A stretch of DNA of 17,233 nt from Candidatus Delongbacteria bacterium. GTDB lineage: Bacteria; UBA4055. The notes under the pieces are model-generated. The model was not told the origin of the DNA and searched no databases. It saw only the letters and a program-made list of their open reading frames with translations. Every line of letters starts with the position of its first letter. The first letter of the stretch is position 1. This document shows, in pieces, positions 1 through 8,016 of the stretch. A program made the position numbers and the translations under genes. The stretch spans positions 1-17,233 of the forward strand of contig JAKLPX010000218.1 in NCBI GenBank assembly GCA_022013635.1. The letters are read 5' to 3'.

Positions 1-12
1 AAGATTATCAAA

Positions 13-51
13 CAAAAAATAGCGTGCAAACACAAATGGTTTAACACGCTA
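13..51 (-). terminator. Possible intrinsic terminator, minus strand, gene not identified
   Basis: TAGCGTG (20-26) pairs with CACGCTA (45-51), and an inner AAAC/GTTT pair lengthens the stem. Read on the minus strand the hairpin is followed by a run of six T (14-19). No coding gene ending here is visible on the minus strand, so it may end a small RNA or be fortuitous. The dyad CTAGA-GAG-TCTAG lies next to it at 49-61. Confidence 0.35.
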
Positions 52-292
52 GAGAGTCTAGTTCTTGACTGACTTAAAAAACAAATTTACAAAAAAAATA
101 AATATTTTATTTTGGAAATCAACACAGAATCTTCATGGATACTTCATGAGGAGTTCATGAAAACTTTTATCTCTCTTTCTGGAGAAACAGGAAAAGAAGA
201 TATATAAGTGCTCTCCAAATAGATCATAATTCAATAATCCACATACGCTAACCGCAATTTTCCAGTTCTTATAATAATAGTATTTTTGTCCC

Positions 293-1873
293 ATGAACAT
301 CCGAAACTTAAAATATACCCTCCTCATCGCGTCAGCAGTTTTTATTAACTCCTGTACCACGCAAAAACCTCAGGTAAAGAGCCAGAGCAAAAACACTCAG
401 GGAACAAAACCGGTCCCGCCTAAGGCTCCGGTCACCACAATTCCCTCTTCGGGCAAAGAAGTTGTAAGACTAAACCTTCCAGAAGTAAACCGCGAATTCC
501 GTGCTGCATGGATTGCGACAGTCGCCAATATCAACTGGCCTACAAGAAATAACTTAACGACTCAGCAACAGAAAGACGAAGCCATTCAGCTGCTCGATAT
601 GCTGAAGAATGCCAATTTCAACGCCGTGATCTTTCAGGTACGTCCGTCTGCGGATGCGATGTATAAAAGCGATCTGGAACCCTGGTCTTATTTCCTTACG
701 GGACAGACCGGGAAAGCCCCTTCGCCTTATTATGACCCATTGGAATTCTGGATTGCCGAAGCCCACAAACGCGGAATGGAACTGCATGTATGGATGAACC
801 CTTACCGTGCCCACCACACAACCGGAGGCAGCGTAACCTCTTCCAGCATGGCGTCAGTAATGTCCGACAGCGTCTACAGGCTGAGAAACGGAATGTACTG
901 GATGGATCCTTCCGACGAGAGGGTACAGAACCACGTTTCTAACGTAATTAAAGATCTGGTAAAACGTTATGATATTGATGCCGTACACATCGATGATTAT
1001 TTTTACCCTTATAAAGAATACCACGGCGGAAAAGATTTTCCTGATGACCGAACCTGGAACCGATATAAAAGCTCGGGCGGTACCCTTTCCAAAGGCGACT
1101 GGCGGAGAGGCAACGTTAATAAAATCATCAAAAGATTACACGACGAAATTCACGCTGAAAAATCCTACGTAAAATTCGGCATCTCTCCATTCGGTATTTG
1201 GAAACCGGGATTTCCTGCAGGGGTAACCGGTTCTTCACAGTATGATGAGCTGTATGCCGATGCAAAACTGTGGCTGAACGAAGGGTGGTGCGATTATTAT
1301 TCGCCTCAGCTGTACTGGAAAGAAGGCGGTGCACAGAGTTTCTCCGCACTCTTGAAATGGTGGAAAGACGAGAACATCAAGAATATTCACCTTTGGCCCG
1401 GTTTGAATACAGTTGGCGTGAAATCGGATAACAGACAGGCTGAAATTACAGGTCAAATGAATACCATCCGAAGAGTGCTGCCGAAAAATACAGCGGGAGA
1501 AATTCATTACAGCACAGACGGACTCAAGAAAAATCCAGAAATGCTGAATGCCGTCAAAAATCTTTACAGAGAAAATGCGCTGGTTCCTGCAACCCCATGG
1601 ATCAGTGCTAAAAAACCGGTAACGCCAAAACTTTCAGTTGAGAAATCAGGAGATTCTTACCGGATTAACTGGAGTTCAAAAGAGGCAGAAAAGGTGTTCA
1701 GATGGGTTCTTTTTGCTAAATATGGCGACTCCTGGGAAACCGAGATTCTGGATCAGGTAAATGTTTCTAAAAACCTTCCATCTTCCAGAAACGGAAAAAA
1801 ACTCAATACCTTGGCAATAAAATCAATCGACCGCTTAAGCAATGAAAGCGATTATGATGCAGAGAAGCTTTAG
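293..1873 (+). CDS. GHL10 (DUF187) family lipoprotein glycosidase, DigH-like
   Basis: This is a 526-aa predicted lipoprotein. Residues 1-20 are a signal peptide ending at lipobox Cys21, followed by a Pro/Gln/Lys-rich linker to about residue 60. The glycosyl-hydrolase-like TIM barrel begins at FRAAWIATVANINWPT (69-84). Family blocks follow: FQVRPSADAMY (114-124), VWMNPYRA (166-173), VHIDDYFYPY (231-240), FGISPFGIWKPG and DYYSPQLYW. The last ~90 residues look like a fibronectin-III/immunoglobulin-like domain. The family includes E. coli DigH (YddW), which cleaves denuded peptidoglycan glycan strands at the division site; that activity here is inferred from family only. It would act in the periplasm, anchored to a membrane. 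The ATG gives a complete signal peptide. A TATTTTTG element lies at 281-288, but it is too close to the ATG for an ordinary leader. The gene stands alone and ends in a strong terminator. Confidence 0.88.
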   Translation: MNIRNLKYTLLIASAVFINSCTTQKPQVKSQSKNTQGTKPVPPKAPVTTIPSSGKEVVRLNLPEVNREFRAAWIATVANINWPTRNNLTTQQQKDEAIQLLDMLKNANFNAVIFQVRPSADAMYKSDLEPWSYFLTGQTGKAPSPYYDPLEFWIAEAHKRGMELHVWMNPYRAHHTTGGSVTSSSMASVMSDSVYRLRNGMYWMDPSDERVQNHVSNVIKDLVKRYDIDAVHIDDYFYPYKEYHGGKDFPDDRTWNRYKSSGGTLSKGDWRRGNVNKIIKRLHDEIHAEKSYVKFGISPFGIWKPGFPAGVTGSSQYDELYADAKLWLNEGWCDYYSPQLYWKEGGAQSFSALLKWWKDENIKNIHLWPGLNTVGVKSDNRQAEITGQMNTIRRVLPKNTAGEIHYSTDGLKKNPEMLNAVKNLYRENALVPATPWISAKKPVTPKLSVEKSGDSYRINWSSKEAEKVFRWVLFAKYGDSWETEILDQVNVSKNLPSSRNGKKLNTLAIKSIDRLSNESDYDAEKL

Positions 1874-1896
1874 GGTTTTTAGTCAACAGCTCACTC

Positions 1897-1924
1897 AATC
1901 CCGGATTTATTCCCGGGATTTTTT
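1897..1924 (+). terminator. Intrinsic terminator after the GHL10 lipoprotein gene
   Basis: The perfect 8-bp stem AATCCCGG (1897-1904) / CCGGGATT (1913-1920) has an 8-nt loop and is followed by TTTT. It lies 24 bp after the stop codon. Confidence 0.85.
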
Positions 1925-3652
<1,728 letters not shown>

Positions 3653-3673
3653 AAATAAACTCCCGGCGAGAAT

Positions 3674-3702
3674 AAAAACCTTAAGCATTGCTTAAGGTTT
3701 TT
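3674..3702. terminator. Bidirectional intrinsic terminator between convergent genes
   Basis: A perfect 13-bp stem, AAAAACCTTAAGC (3674-3686) and GCTTAAGGTTTTT (3690-3702), has a 3-nt loop. The flanking A and T tracts let it serve both tmm (plus) and the convergent methyltransferase (minus). Confidence 0.88.
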
Positions 3703-3745
3703 GCGTTTATTAGGGTCAATAAGATAGATTGCGCCACAAAAAGTT

Positions 3746-4438
3746 TTAATCATTTTTCGTCAGCACAGCTAAATACTGGCCGTCTTCATCTTCAAAGATG
3801 ATTTCCGAATGAAATCCAAGTTCAGCAGCGATTTTCTGCATCGTTATTTTATCGAGGTAAAGCCATTCAAACCAGTCGGTTAACTGCCCGCTGTATTCAT
3901 ACCTGCATTTTGCCTCTCCGTAATAATGATGCGCCGGCATTTCGGTATCTTCGTACATATAGGAAATATCACAGGAATCAAATATAATCTGTCCGCCCTC
4001 ATTCAAAAGCGTTTTAGCCTTTTTCAGGAATTTTCTGAAGCCGTCAAGCGTTGATGAGATTCCGATACCGTTCATCAGCAGAAGCAGTGTATCAAATGTG
4101 TGCCCTGCAAACTGAAAGAAATCTTCACAGATAATGTTCTTCACCCCTCTCGCTTTCATCACTTCACAGGCACTTGGAGAGATTTCAATAGCAAAAACTT
4201 CAAGTCCGTTTTTCTGAATTTCAAGCGCATGTGAACCAGCTGCAGCACCGATATCCAGCACTTTTCCATAACATTCTCCGATCGCTGTCTGTTCCAGTTC
4301 AGGCATTTTTTTTAATTTTCTGAAATAGTACGAAACGGGCATTTCTACTTTGGGACCAAACTGGTCATGCACAAAAAGTTTCTTTCTGGCGGTGGTAAAA
4401 TGGAAATCGTAAATGGCTTTTCCTGGGAGATCTTGCAT
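3746..4438 (-). CDS. Class I SAM-dependent methyltransferase
   Basis: This is a 230-aa cytoplasmic protein. SAM-binding motif I is VLDIGAAAGSHALEI (60-74), with the ribose-binding acidic residue at motif II (E85 in FAIEIS). A motif IV/post-IV-like stretch, FDTLLLLMNGIGIS, follows at about 115-128. The fold is the Rossmann-like methyltransferase type found in small-molecule methyltransferases of the UbiE/Methyltransf_11/25 type. The substrate cannot be read from sequence. The first ~45 residues (DFHFTTARKKLFVHDQFGP...) form a conserved-looking N-terminal lid region rather than a signal. The ATG at 4438 is used because the methyltransferase core needs the residues just after it. It converges on tmm. 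It lies just outside the proposed element boundary, so it is probably a chromosomal gene. Confidence 0.83.
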   Translation of the reverse strand: MQDLPGKAIYDFHFTTARKKLFVHDQFGPKVEMPVSYYFRKLKKMPELEQTAIGECYGKVLDIGAAAGSHALEIQKNGLEVFAIEISPSACEVMKARGVKNIICEDFFQFAGHTFDTLLLLMNGIGISSTLDGFRKFLKKAKTLLNEGGQIIFDSCDISYMYEDTEMPAHHYYGEAKCRYEYSGQLTDWFEWLYLDKITMQKIAAELGFHSEIIFEDEDGQYLAVLTKND

Positions 4439-4450
4439 ACAACTGAATAT

Positions 4451-4481
4451 AAAAAAAAGACTGTTCTTCTGAACAGTCTTT
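4451..4481 (-). terminator. Intrinsic terminator of the disrupted tRNA gene
   Basis: An 11-bp stem, AAAGACTGTTC (4456-4466) and GAACAGTCTTT (4471-4481), has a TTCT loop. On the minus strand it is followed by an uninterrupted T run (4451-4458 as A on the plus strand). It directly follows the tRNA 3' remnant, so it is best read as the original tRNA terminator left behind on the chromosomal side. Confidence 0.85.
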
Positions 4482-4511
4482 AGTTAGTAGCGGGGACACG
4501 ACTCTCCGCTA
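4482..4511 (-). other. tRNA 3'-end remnant forming a probable attachment site (att)
   Basis: Read on the minus strand, 4504 to 4488 is GAGT (second half of a T-loop), CGTGT (T-stem 3' strand), CCCCGCT (acceptor 3' strand) and A (discriminator). A terminator follows. The next bases into the window do not continue as TTC plus the T-stem 5' strand, so the rest of the tRNA is absent. This is what remains on one side after integration into a tRNA 3' end. The two flanks are also inverted copies: TAGCGGGGA (4488-4496) and TCTCCGCTA (4503-4511) match at 8 of 9 positions around a 6-bp centre, like core-type sites of a tyrosine recombinase. I cannot read which tRNA it is. CCA is not encoded, as is common in this phylum. 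Confidence 0.68.
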
Positions 4512-4561
4512 TTTATCTATGAATCTGGTTTCTAAACAAATTTATTAAAATAAAATAATGG

Positions 4562-4581
4562 GTATGCCTAATTGTATGCCT
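4562..4581. repeat. Tandem direct repeat GTATGCCT, 12-bp period
   Basis: GTATGCCT occurs at 4562-4569 and 4574-4581, separated by AATT. This is about 50-60 bp inside the proposed attachment site, where arm-type integrase or excisionase sites would be expected. Confidence 0.5.
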
Positions 4582-4602
4582 TTTCTTAATTGTTATTGCT
4601 GC

Positions 4603-5004
4603 TTAAGATCTTCTTAAGTCAGCTAAAAGTTTTAAAATTATATGCTTTTTACCATATAATAGGTGCACGTTATTTGTAGTTTCGTATAAACACGTAACTA
4701 CTCTATCTGTGCCTTTAAGGGTATTTGTATGGCTTGCTTTAGCCCATGCTGATTTGTGGATATTTAGAGCCTTTCTAACTGCATGTAAAGTATCGGGTGG
4801 TTGAAAGGATAATATAACTGCTTCTAAAATATCCAAGCAAAATATTAGTTCTGTTCGCTTAGGTTTAATTCCATTAAATGAAATATATCTAATGTAATAG
4901 TAACTGTCATATCCTATTATTTTTTCTGTAGCTAAAACCTCCAAATCAAACTCCCAACGATCATATTGCTCTCCAATTTGGAAAGGTAAATTGATGTTCT
5001 TCAT
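4603..5004 (-). CDS. Hypothetical protein at the element edge
   Basis: I do not recognise this 133-aa protein. It has no signal peptide or membrane segment and looks soluble. The first half is aromatic-rich (FDLEVLATEKIIGYDSYYYIRYISF). The second half, with blocks such as LHAVRKALNIHKSAWAKASHTNT, is mostly basic and helical and might bind nucleic acid, but no clear helix-turn-helix is seen. It is the gene nearest the proposed attachment site, where small excisionase-like or accessory genes often sit. That position is the only functional hint. It follows a terminator (5021-5046), so it is probably transcribed separately from the membrane-protein group, although I see no convincing promoter in the 40-bp gap. 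Confidence 0.6.
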   Translation of the reverse strand: MKNINLPFQIGEQYDRWEFDLEVLATEKIIGYDSYYYIRYISFNGIKPKRTELIFCLDILEAVILSFQPPDTLHAVRKALNIHKSAWAKASHTNTLKGTDRVVTCLYETTNNVHLLYGKKHIILKLLADLRRS

Positions 5005-5020
5005 AGTAAGTTTTGGGTAT

Positions 5021-5046
5021 TAAAAAACCACTCTGATTAAGTGGTT
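5021..5046 (-). terminator. Intrinsic terminator after the membrane-protein operon
   Basis: A 7-bp stem, AACCACT (5026-5032) and AGTGGTT (5040-5046), is followed on the minus strand by six T. It overlaps the stop codon of the RDD-like gene and closes the leftward operon. Confidence 0.7.
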
Positions 5047-5575
5047 ATTCTAGGGTTTGGTACGTTTTAAATATTAAATCTTCGATGAAAATATTACTTT
5101 TAAAAATTGTTAATAAATTCAGTGGAAAAAATAAAATTTTGCAAATGTATCTCAAAATAGCAATAAATGGTTTATTCAACTTTTCTCCTCCCCAATAGTA
5201 AATTTTGATGTGCATAAATAGTTCGCCAATTGATCTACTTGAAAAGAAGAAAGGAAGTAGAAATAAAAAAATCGTAGTAATTACGTACAAAACTTTTTGA
5301 TTTCCCTCAATTATATAGAAATCAACTAACAATAAAATAAATATAAAGGACACATCTATAAAAAAAGAATAGAGACGTGAATCAATATTTTTTTCAAAGT
5401 TTGGATGTTGGAAATACTTATTTGCTGAAGTAGAATTATTCCGTAAACTCCTCGTGGTTATACCTTGAAATTTTTTCAGTACAGAAATAATTTGATGGTC
5501 ACTAGTTAGAAATAACATCAAAACTCCTGATAAAATACCACAAAACCCAATAATTAAAACGCTGTCTAAACTCAT
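5045..5575 (-). CDS. RDD-like integral membrane protein
   Basis: This is a 176-aa protein from the ATG at 5575 (MSLDSVLIIGFCG). The open frame extends to 5650, but a start there would overlap the upstream gene by 74 bp, whereas the ATG at 5575 falls one base after that gene's stop, as expected for coupled genes. There is an N-terminal membrane helix (about 4-22), then a soluble linker. A divergent RDD domain follows, with SRLYSFFIDVSFIFILLL, a second helix pair, and SIGELFMHIKIYYWGGEKL followed by AILRYICKILFFPLNLL, in the same order as the R-D-D family blocks. The canonical Arg/Asp residues are only partly kept. RDD proteins are usually of unknown function, and some affect ion or drug tolerance. 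Last gene of a four-gene membrane operon. Confidence 0.6.
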   Translation of the reverse strand: MSLDSVLIIGFCGILSGVLMLFLTSDHQIISVLKKFQGITTRSLRNNSTSANKYFQHPNFEKNIDSRLYSFFIDVSFIFILLLVDFYIIEGNQKVLYVITTIFLFLLPFFFSSRSIGELFMHIKIYYWGGEKLNKPFIAILRYICKILFFPLNLLTIFKSNIFIEDLIFKTYQTLE

Positions 5576-5576
5576 A

Positions 5577-5807
5577 TTATTCCGTTTGTAGTTCTTGCGG
5601 GTTATTTTCATAATAAATTTTTTCAGCATCTTTTTTTGAGATGTCCTCATCTATCATGAGTTGTTTAATAATTTTACTTCTGTTGATAACATTCTTCTGA
5701 CTTACGGATTTTGTCCCAGTCATTATATGAAAAATTATGAACATACTACTTACTAGAATAATGATAAAGGCTATCTTATTCTCCTCTAAACTCAGCGTGT
5801 TGGTCAT
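5577..5807 (-). CDS. Small single-span membrane protein
   Basis: This is an unrecognised 76-aa protein. A hydrophobic helix spans about residues 12-30, after a short N-terminus (MTNTLSLEENK). The tail is charged and mostly basic to mixed (SQKNVINRSKIIKQLMIDEDISKKDAEKIYYENNPQE), probably cytosolic and helical. The start at 5807 keeps the whole membrane segment; the next ATG would begin inside it. The gene overlaps the upstream membrane protein by 32 bp, and its stop is one base from the start of the RDD-like gene, so the three are probably translated together. Confidence 0.6.
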   Translation of the reverse strand: MTNTLSLEENKIAFIIILVSSMFIIFHIMTGTKSVSQKNVINRSKIIKQLMIDEDISKKDAEKIYYENNPQELQTE

Positions 5808-6237
5808 TAGTTATTTTGGTGTATTTATGGGTTAATATCAAGTAAACAAATGGAATGATCAATATGGCTACAAAAATGAAGATAACAGCGAAATTCCTTG
5901 AGAAGAGTGAGATAAAAACGATGAGAATAGATAATACCCAACAGATCACGTAATTAATATTAAACCTTTTTTGTGGACCTTTTCCACCTACGTACTTTTG
6001 TAAGTTGGAATGCAATCTTGCAAACTTAAAAGGAACAAAAACTACTGCAACTACAGCAAATGTACTTCCTATTATTGCTCCTGCCATTTCTACGGCTCCT
6101 TCAGGTAGCTTTCCAAAAGTATTTGGGATCATTGTAAAGAAAATCTGGAACACCATTATAGCTAGTACGATATATGAAAGTACCGTCATAACTGTTCCTA
6201 AGATATTGATTAAAGTGGGTAAAGATTTATTTTTCAT
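5776..6237 (-). CDS. Four-helix integral membrane protein
   Basis: This unrecognised 153-aa protein has four likely membrane helices, at about residues 9-35, 49-68, 95-110 and 113-132. Basic residues (FKFARLHSNLQKYVGGKGPQKRF) lie between helices two and three, and the tail is hydrophilic (KYTKITNDQHAEFRGE). It has no catalytic motif. It sits 45 bp after the 251-aa membrane-anchored protein and overlaps the next gene by 32 bp. The arrangement suggests components of one envelope complex, but the function is unknown. Confidence 0.65.
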   Translation of the reverse strand: MKNKSLPTLINILGTVMTVLSYIVLAIMVFQIFFTMIPNTFGKLPEGAVEMAGAIIGSTFAVVAVVFVPFKFARLHSNLQKYVGGKGPQKRFNINYVICWVLSILIVFISLFSRNFAVIFIFVAILIIPFVYLILTHKYTKITNDQHAEFRGE

Positions 6238-6282
6238 AATATAAATTTTTTAATTAGTTCTGAATTTTGAGAATCTATATTT

Positions 6283-7038
6283 TTATTCAAAAAGATTAGT
6301 ATTAGTAGCAGAAATATCTACATCCTCAGCACTTTCGGGGGGAAAATAATACTGAACTCTAATTATTTTATTCTCTAAAGGATACATATATAATTTGCTA
6401 TAAAATTTTTCCGCATTGACATCAAATTCATAATTAGTAAGTATATAATTATAGCCCAAACCATTTGTTCCCGTTGAGATTGTAGTACGTAATAATTTAT
6501 AATTTTCCCAACCAATAAACGTGGGCATTGCATGTCTCATAGTCTCTTCATTTAATTTTCTCAATTTATCTAGCACATCAGTACTAACCTGAAAAACAGA
6601 ATTTTGCGAGAGAGTTGATCTTTTGGGCTGTATTGTAATTACAATTTGAAATTGCTTATTGGTTTCTAAAGTAACTCTTTTTTCAAGTGGTCGTTGAAAT
6701 GAAAAATTAATACTATCAGAAAGAACTAATTGGAGATATTTTGGAATTGGTAATTCAAAATAATTTTTGGAACGAAACATTTTAAAATCCTTATTTTCAT
6801 CTATACTGGATTTATTCTGTTTATTTTTCAAACTATCTTTCAGTTCTTCTTGTCTTTCTCTATATTTAGCTTCCATACTATGTTCCTGATTTAAGAAGCT
6901 TAATGTCAAGAATACACATAGGAAGGAAAGGATTAAATAAATAGTAATTTTTTTTATACTCTTCTCTCTTTTAAATAAATGTTTAAAAAATAATATTAGA
7001 AAAGTAATAAGTAGGAAAGCACATACAAATGTCCTCAT
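6283..7038 (-). CDS. Membrane-anchored protein of unknown function
   Basis: This 251-aa protein is first in the leftward operon. Two N-terminal membrane helices (about 2-18 and 31-49) are joined by a basic loop (KHLFKREKSIKK). A charged, possibly coiled-coil stretch (54-90, HSMEAKYRERQEELKDSLKN) leads to a soluble domain of about 160 residues, rich in beta strands (FELPIPKYLQLVLSDSINFSF, QFQIVITIQPK, YNYILTNYEFDV, KFYSKLYMYPLENKIIRVQYYF). By topology the soluble domain would lie on the same side as the N-terminus or in the periplasm; I cannot decide. I recognise no family. The strong promoter at 7087-7117 and the divergent repressor gene suggest tight control. Confidence 0.65.
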   Translation of the reverse strand: MRTFVCAFLLITFLILFFKHLFKREKSIKKITIYLILSFLCVFLTLSFLNQEHSMEAKYRERQEELKDSLKNKQNKSSIDENKDFKMFRSKNYFELPIPKYLQLVLSDSINFSFQRPLEKRVTLETNKQFQIVITIQPKRSTLSQNSVFQVSTDVLDKLRKLNEETMRHAMPTFIGWENYKLLRTTISTGTNGLGYNYILTNYEFDVNAEKFYSKLYMYPLENKIIRVQYYFPPESAEDVDISATNTNLFE

Positions 7039-7062
7039 AGTTTAAGTTTTAAATAGTAACAT

Positions 7063-7076
7063 TGCCATATATGGCA
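7063..7076. promoter_or_regulatory. Perfect 14-bp palindrome, operator candidate
   Basis: TGCCATATATGGCA is its own reverse complement. It lies in the leader of the membrane operon, just downstream of the predicted start point and about 30 bp before the 251-aa gene. Confidence 0.5.
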
Positions 7077-7086
7077 TTTAGTTAAA

Positions 7087-7117
7087 CAAATATAATTAAC
7101 ACTTTTGACTTGTCAAA
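7087..7117 (-). promoter_or_regulatory. Bacteroidetes promoter of the membrane-protein operon
   Basis: On the minus strand TTTG (7117-7114) is followed by 19 nt and then TATATTTG (7094-7087). This matches TTTG-N19-TAnnTTTG at every fixed position. The predicted start point is near 7080, giving a leader of about 40 nt. Confidence 0.72.
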
Positions 7118-7125
7118 TAAGTCAA
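7105..7125. promoter_or_regulatory. Inverted repeat TTGACTT-N7-AAGTCAA, probable repressor operator
   Basis: Two exact 7-bp arms (7105-7111 and 7119-7125) flank a 7-bp centre that contains the -33 element of the leftward promoter. It abuts the likely GTG start of the XRE gene, so a dimer bound here could block both directions. Confidence 0.6.
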
Positions 7126-7365
7126 GTGAATAAATCTGAAATTCTTAAAATTGTTGGTAAAAGAATTAAAGAAATGAGAGAATCGAAAGGACTCTCTCAG
7201 GTTGATTTAGTTGGTAGAATGCAGGGTGAGATAGACCCTACAAATATTTCTAGAATTGAATCTGGCAGAACTAACCCTACTGTATTTACCATTTTCAGGA
7301 TAGCTGAGGCATTAGAGGTTCAGCCAAAGGATCTGCTTGATGTATCTAATGTAAAAGAGCTATAA
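7126..7365 (+). CDS. Small XRE-family DNA-binding regulator
   Basis: This is a 79-aa protein from the GTG at 7126. The frame is open to a TTG at 7105, but that start would place the operator-like dyad inside the gene. The protein is essentially a Cro/CI helix-turn-helix: the core runs from GKRIKEMRESKGLSQVDLV through ISRIESGRTNPTVFTIFRIAEALEV, with the recognition helix in DPTNISRIESG. It has no second domain. Such proteins act as dimeric repressors of their own and adjacent genes in mobile elements. It is divergent from the membrane operon, with the shared 87-bp gap carrying both dyads, so autorepression plus control of that operon is the likely role. A weak -7-like CACTTTTG (7100-7107) could give a short leader. 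Confidence 0.83.
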   Translation: MNKSEILKIVGKRIKEMRESKGLSQVDLVGRMQGEIDPTNISRIESGRTNPTVFTIFRIAEALEVQPKDLLDVSNVKEL

Positions 7366-7429
7366 TTATAATATCTTATAAATTTCTGTAGCCAGACAAT
7401 TCACCCCAATCCCCCCATTCTCTCCTTAT

Positions 7430-7873
7430 CTACAGGTACCCCTGATCCTTAAAACTAAAATAACTTTCTTTAGATAGGATCAAATGATCAATCAGATTCA
7501 AATCCATTATTTTACATGCTTCATTGATTTTTTCAGTAATTTTAAGGTCATTTGAGCTGGGCTTTAGATTTCCAGAAGGATGATTATGAGCTACAATTAT
7601 TCCTGTAGAGTTCGTTTTAAGGGCTATAAATATAATATGCCTTATTTCAACTACTGTAGAACTTATTCCCCCTTTAGAAACCGTGTAAATACCTAGTACC
7701 TCTGATGCCTGGTTAAGAAGTAAAATTTTAAATTCTTCAAATAGCTCAATGCTTTGCAGATCCCAAGATTTTATATAATATTCATAGGCTTGTTCTGAAT
7801 CAAATATTTTTATTACTTTATGAGAGCTAGTTCTAATATATGTTATCTTAATTTCATCAATAATATTCTCCAT
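7430..7873 (-). CDS. Short RadC-like JAB/JAMM domain protein
   Basis: This 147-aa cytoplasmic protein contains only the RadC C-terminal domain (DUF2466/MPN). The JAMM zinc motif is present: H96-x-H98 in AHNHPSG and D109 in KPSSND, with a candidate upstream Glu at 46-47 in FEEFKILLLN. Chromosomal RadC is about 225 aa and has an N-terminal helix-hairpin-helix part, which is missing here. The short form is common in Bacteroidetes integrative elements. RadC proteins were once linked to repair, but their biochemical role is unsettled. The gene converges on the XRE gene and follows the long hairpin at 7904-7956. Confidence 0.86.
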   Translation of the reverse strand: MENIIDEIKITYIRTSSHKVIKIFDSEQAYEYYIKSWDLQSIELFEEFKILLLNQASEVLGIYTVSKGGISSTVVEIRHIIFIALKTNSTGIIVAHNHPSGNLKPSSNDLKITEKINEACKIMDLNLIDHLILSKESYFSFKDQGYL

Positions 7874-7903
7874 TGCAGATTTGTTTATTAATTTAAATTA
7901 TTT

Positions 7904-7956
7904 CATGTTGTATTTTTCTTTTTTCCTATATAAGGAAAAAACAAAAACACAACATG
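7904..7956. repeat. 53-bp near-perfect inverted repeat (cruciform/hairpin)
   Basis: CATGTTGT (7904-7911) pairs with ACAACATG (7949-7956). Inside that, TTTTT pairs with AAAAA, and TTTTTTCCT with AGGAAAAAA. In total 22 of 24 positions pair, with two single mismatches (7912/7948, 7918/7942) and a 5-nt loop. It lies 30 bp upstream of the RadC-like gene. The preceding gene already has its own terminator at 7980-8010, so this need not be one. Confidence 0.75.
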
Positions 7957-7979
7957 TATTAATTATTTTAAAAATATTC

Positions 7980-8010
7980 TAAAGATAAAGCCACCCATTT
8001 CTGGGTGGCT
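7980..8010 (-). terminator. Intrinsic terminator after the 131-aa gene
   Basis: A perfect 9-bp stem, AGCCACCCA (7989-7997) and TGGGTGGCT (8002-8010), has a TTTC loop and is followed on the minus strand by TTATCTTT. It begins 6 bp after the stop codon. Confidence 0.82.
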
Positions 8011-8016
8011 GTTGGT

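Noticed and set aside
281..288. TATTTTTG as promoter of the glycosidase gene
   Set aside because: It matches the -7 consensus, but the start point would fall inside or after the ATG and no -33 element is present.
133..360. Minus-strand 75-codon open frame over the start of the glycosidase gene
   Set aside because: It overlaps the signal-peptide region of a well-supported gene, has no recognisable domain and low-complexity aromatic runs; probably a chance frame.
4602..4618. Hairpin CTTAAGA/TCTTAAG at the end of the 133-aa gene as terminator
   Set aside because: The stem is short and AT-rich with a 3-nt loop, and there is no clean T run after it; unconvincing.
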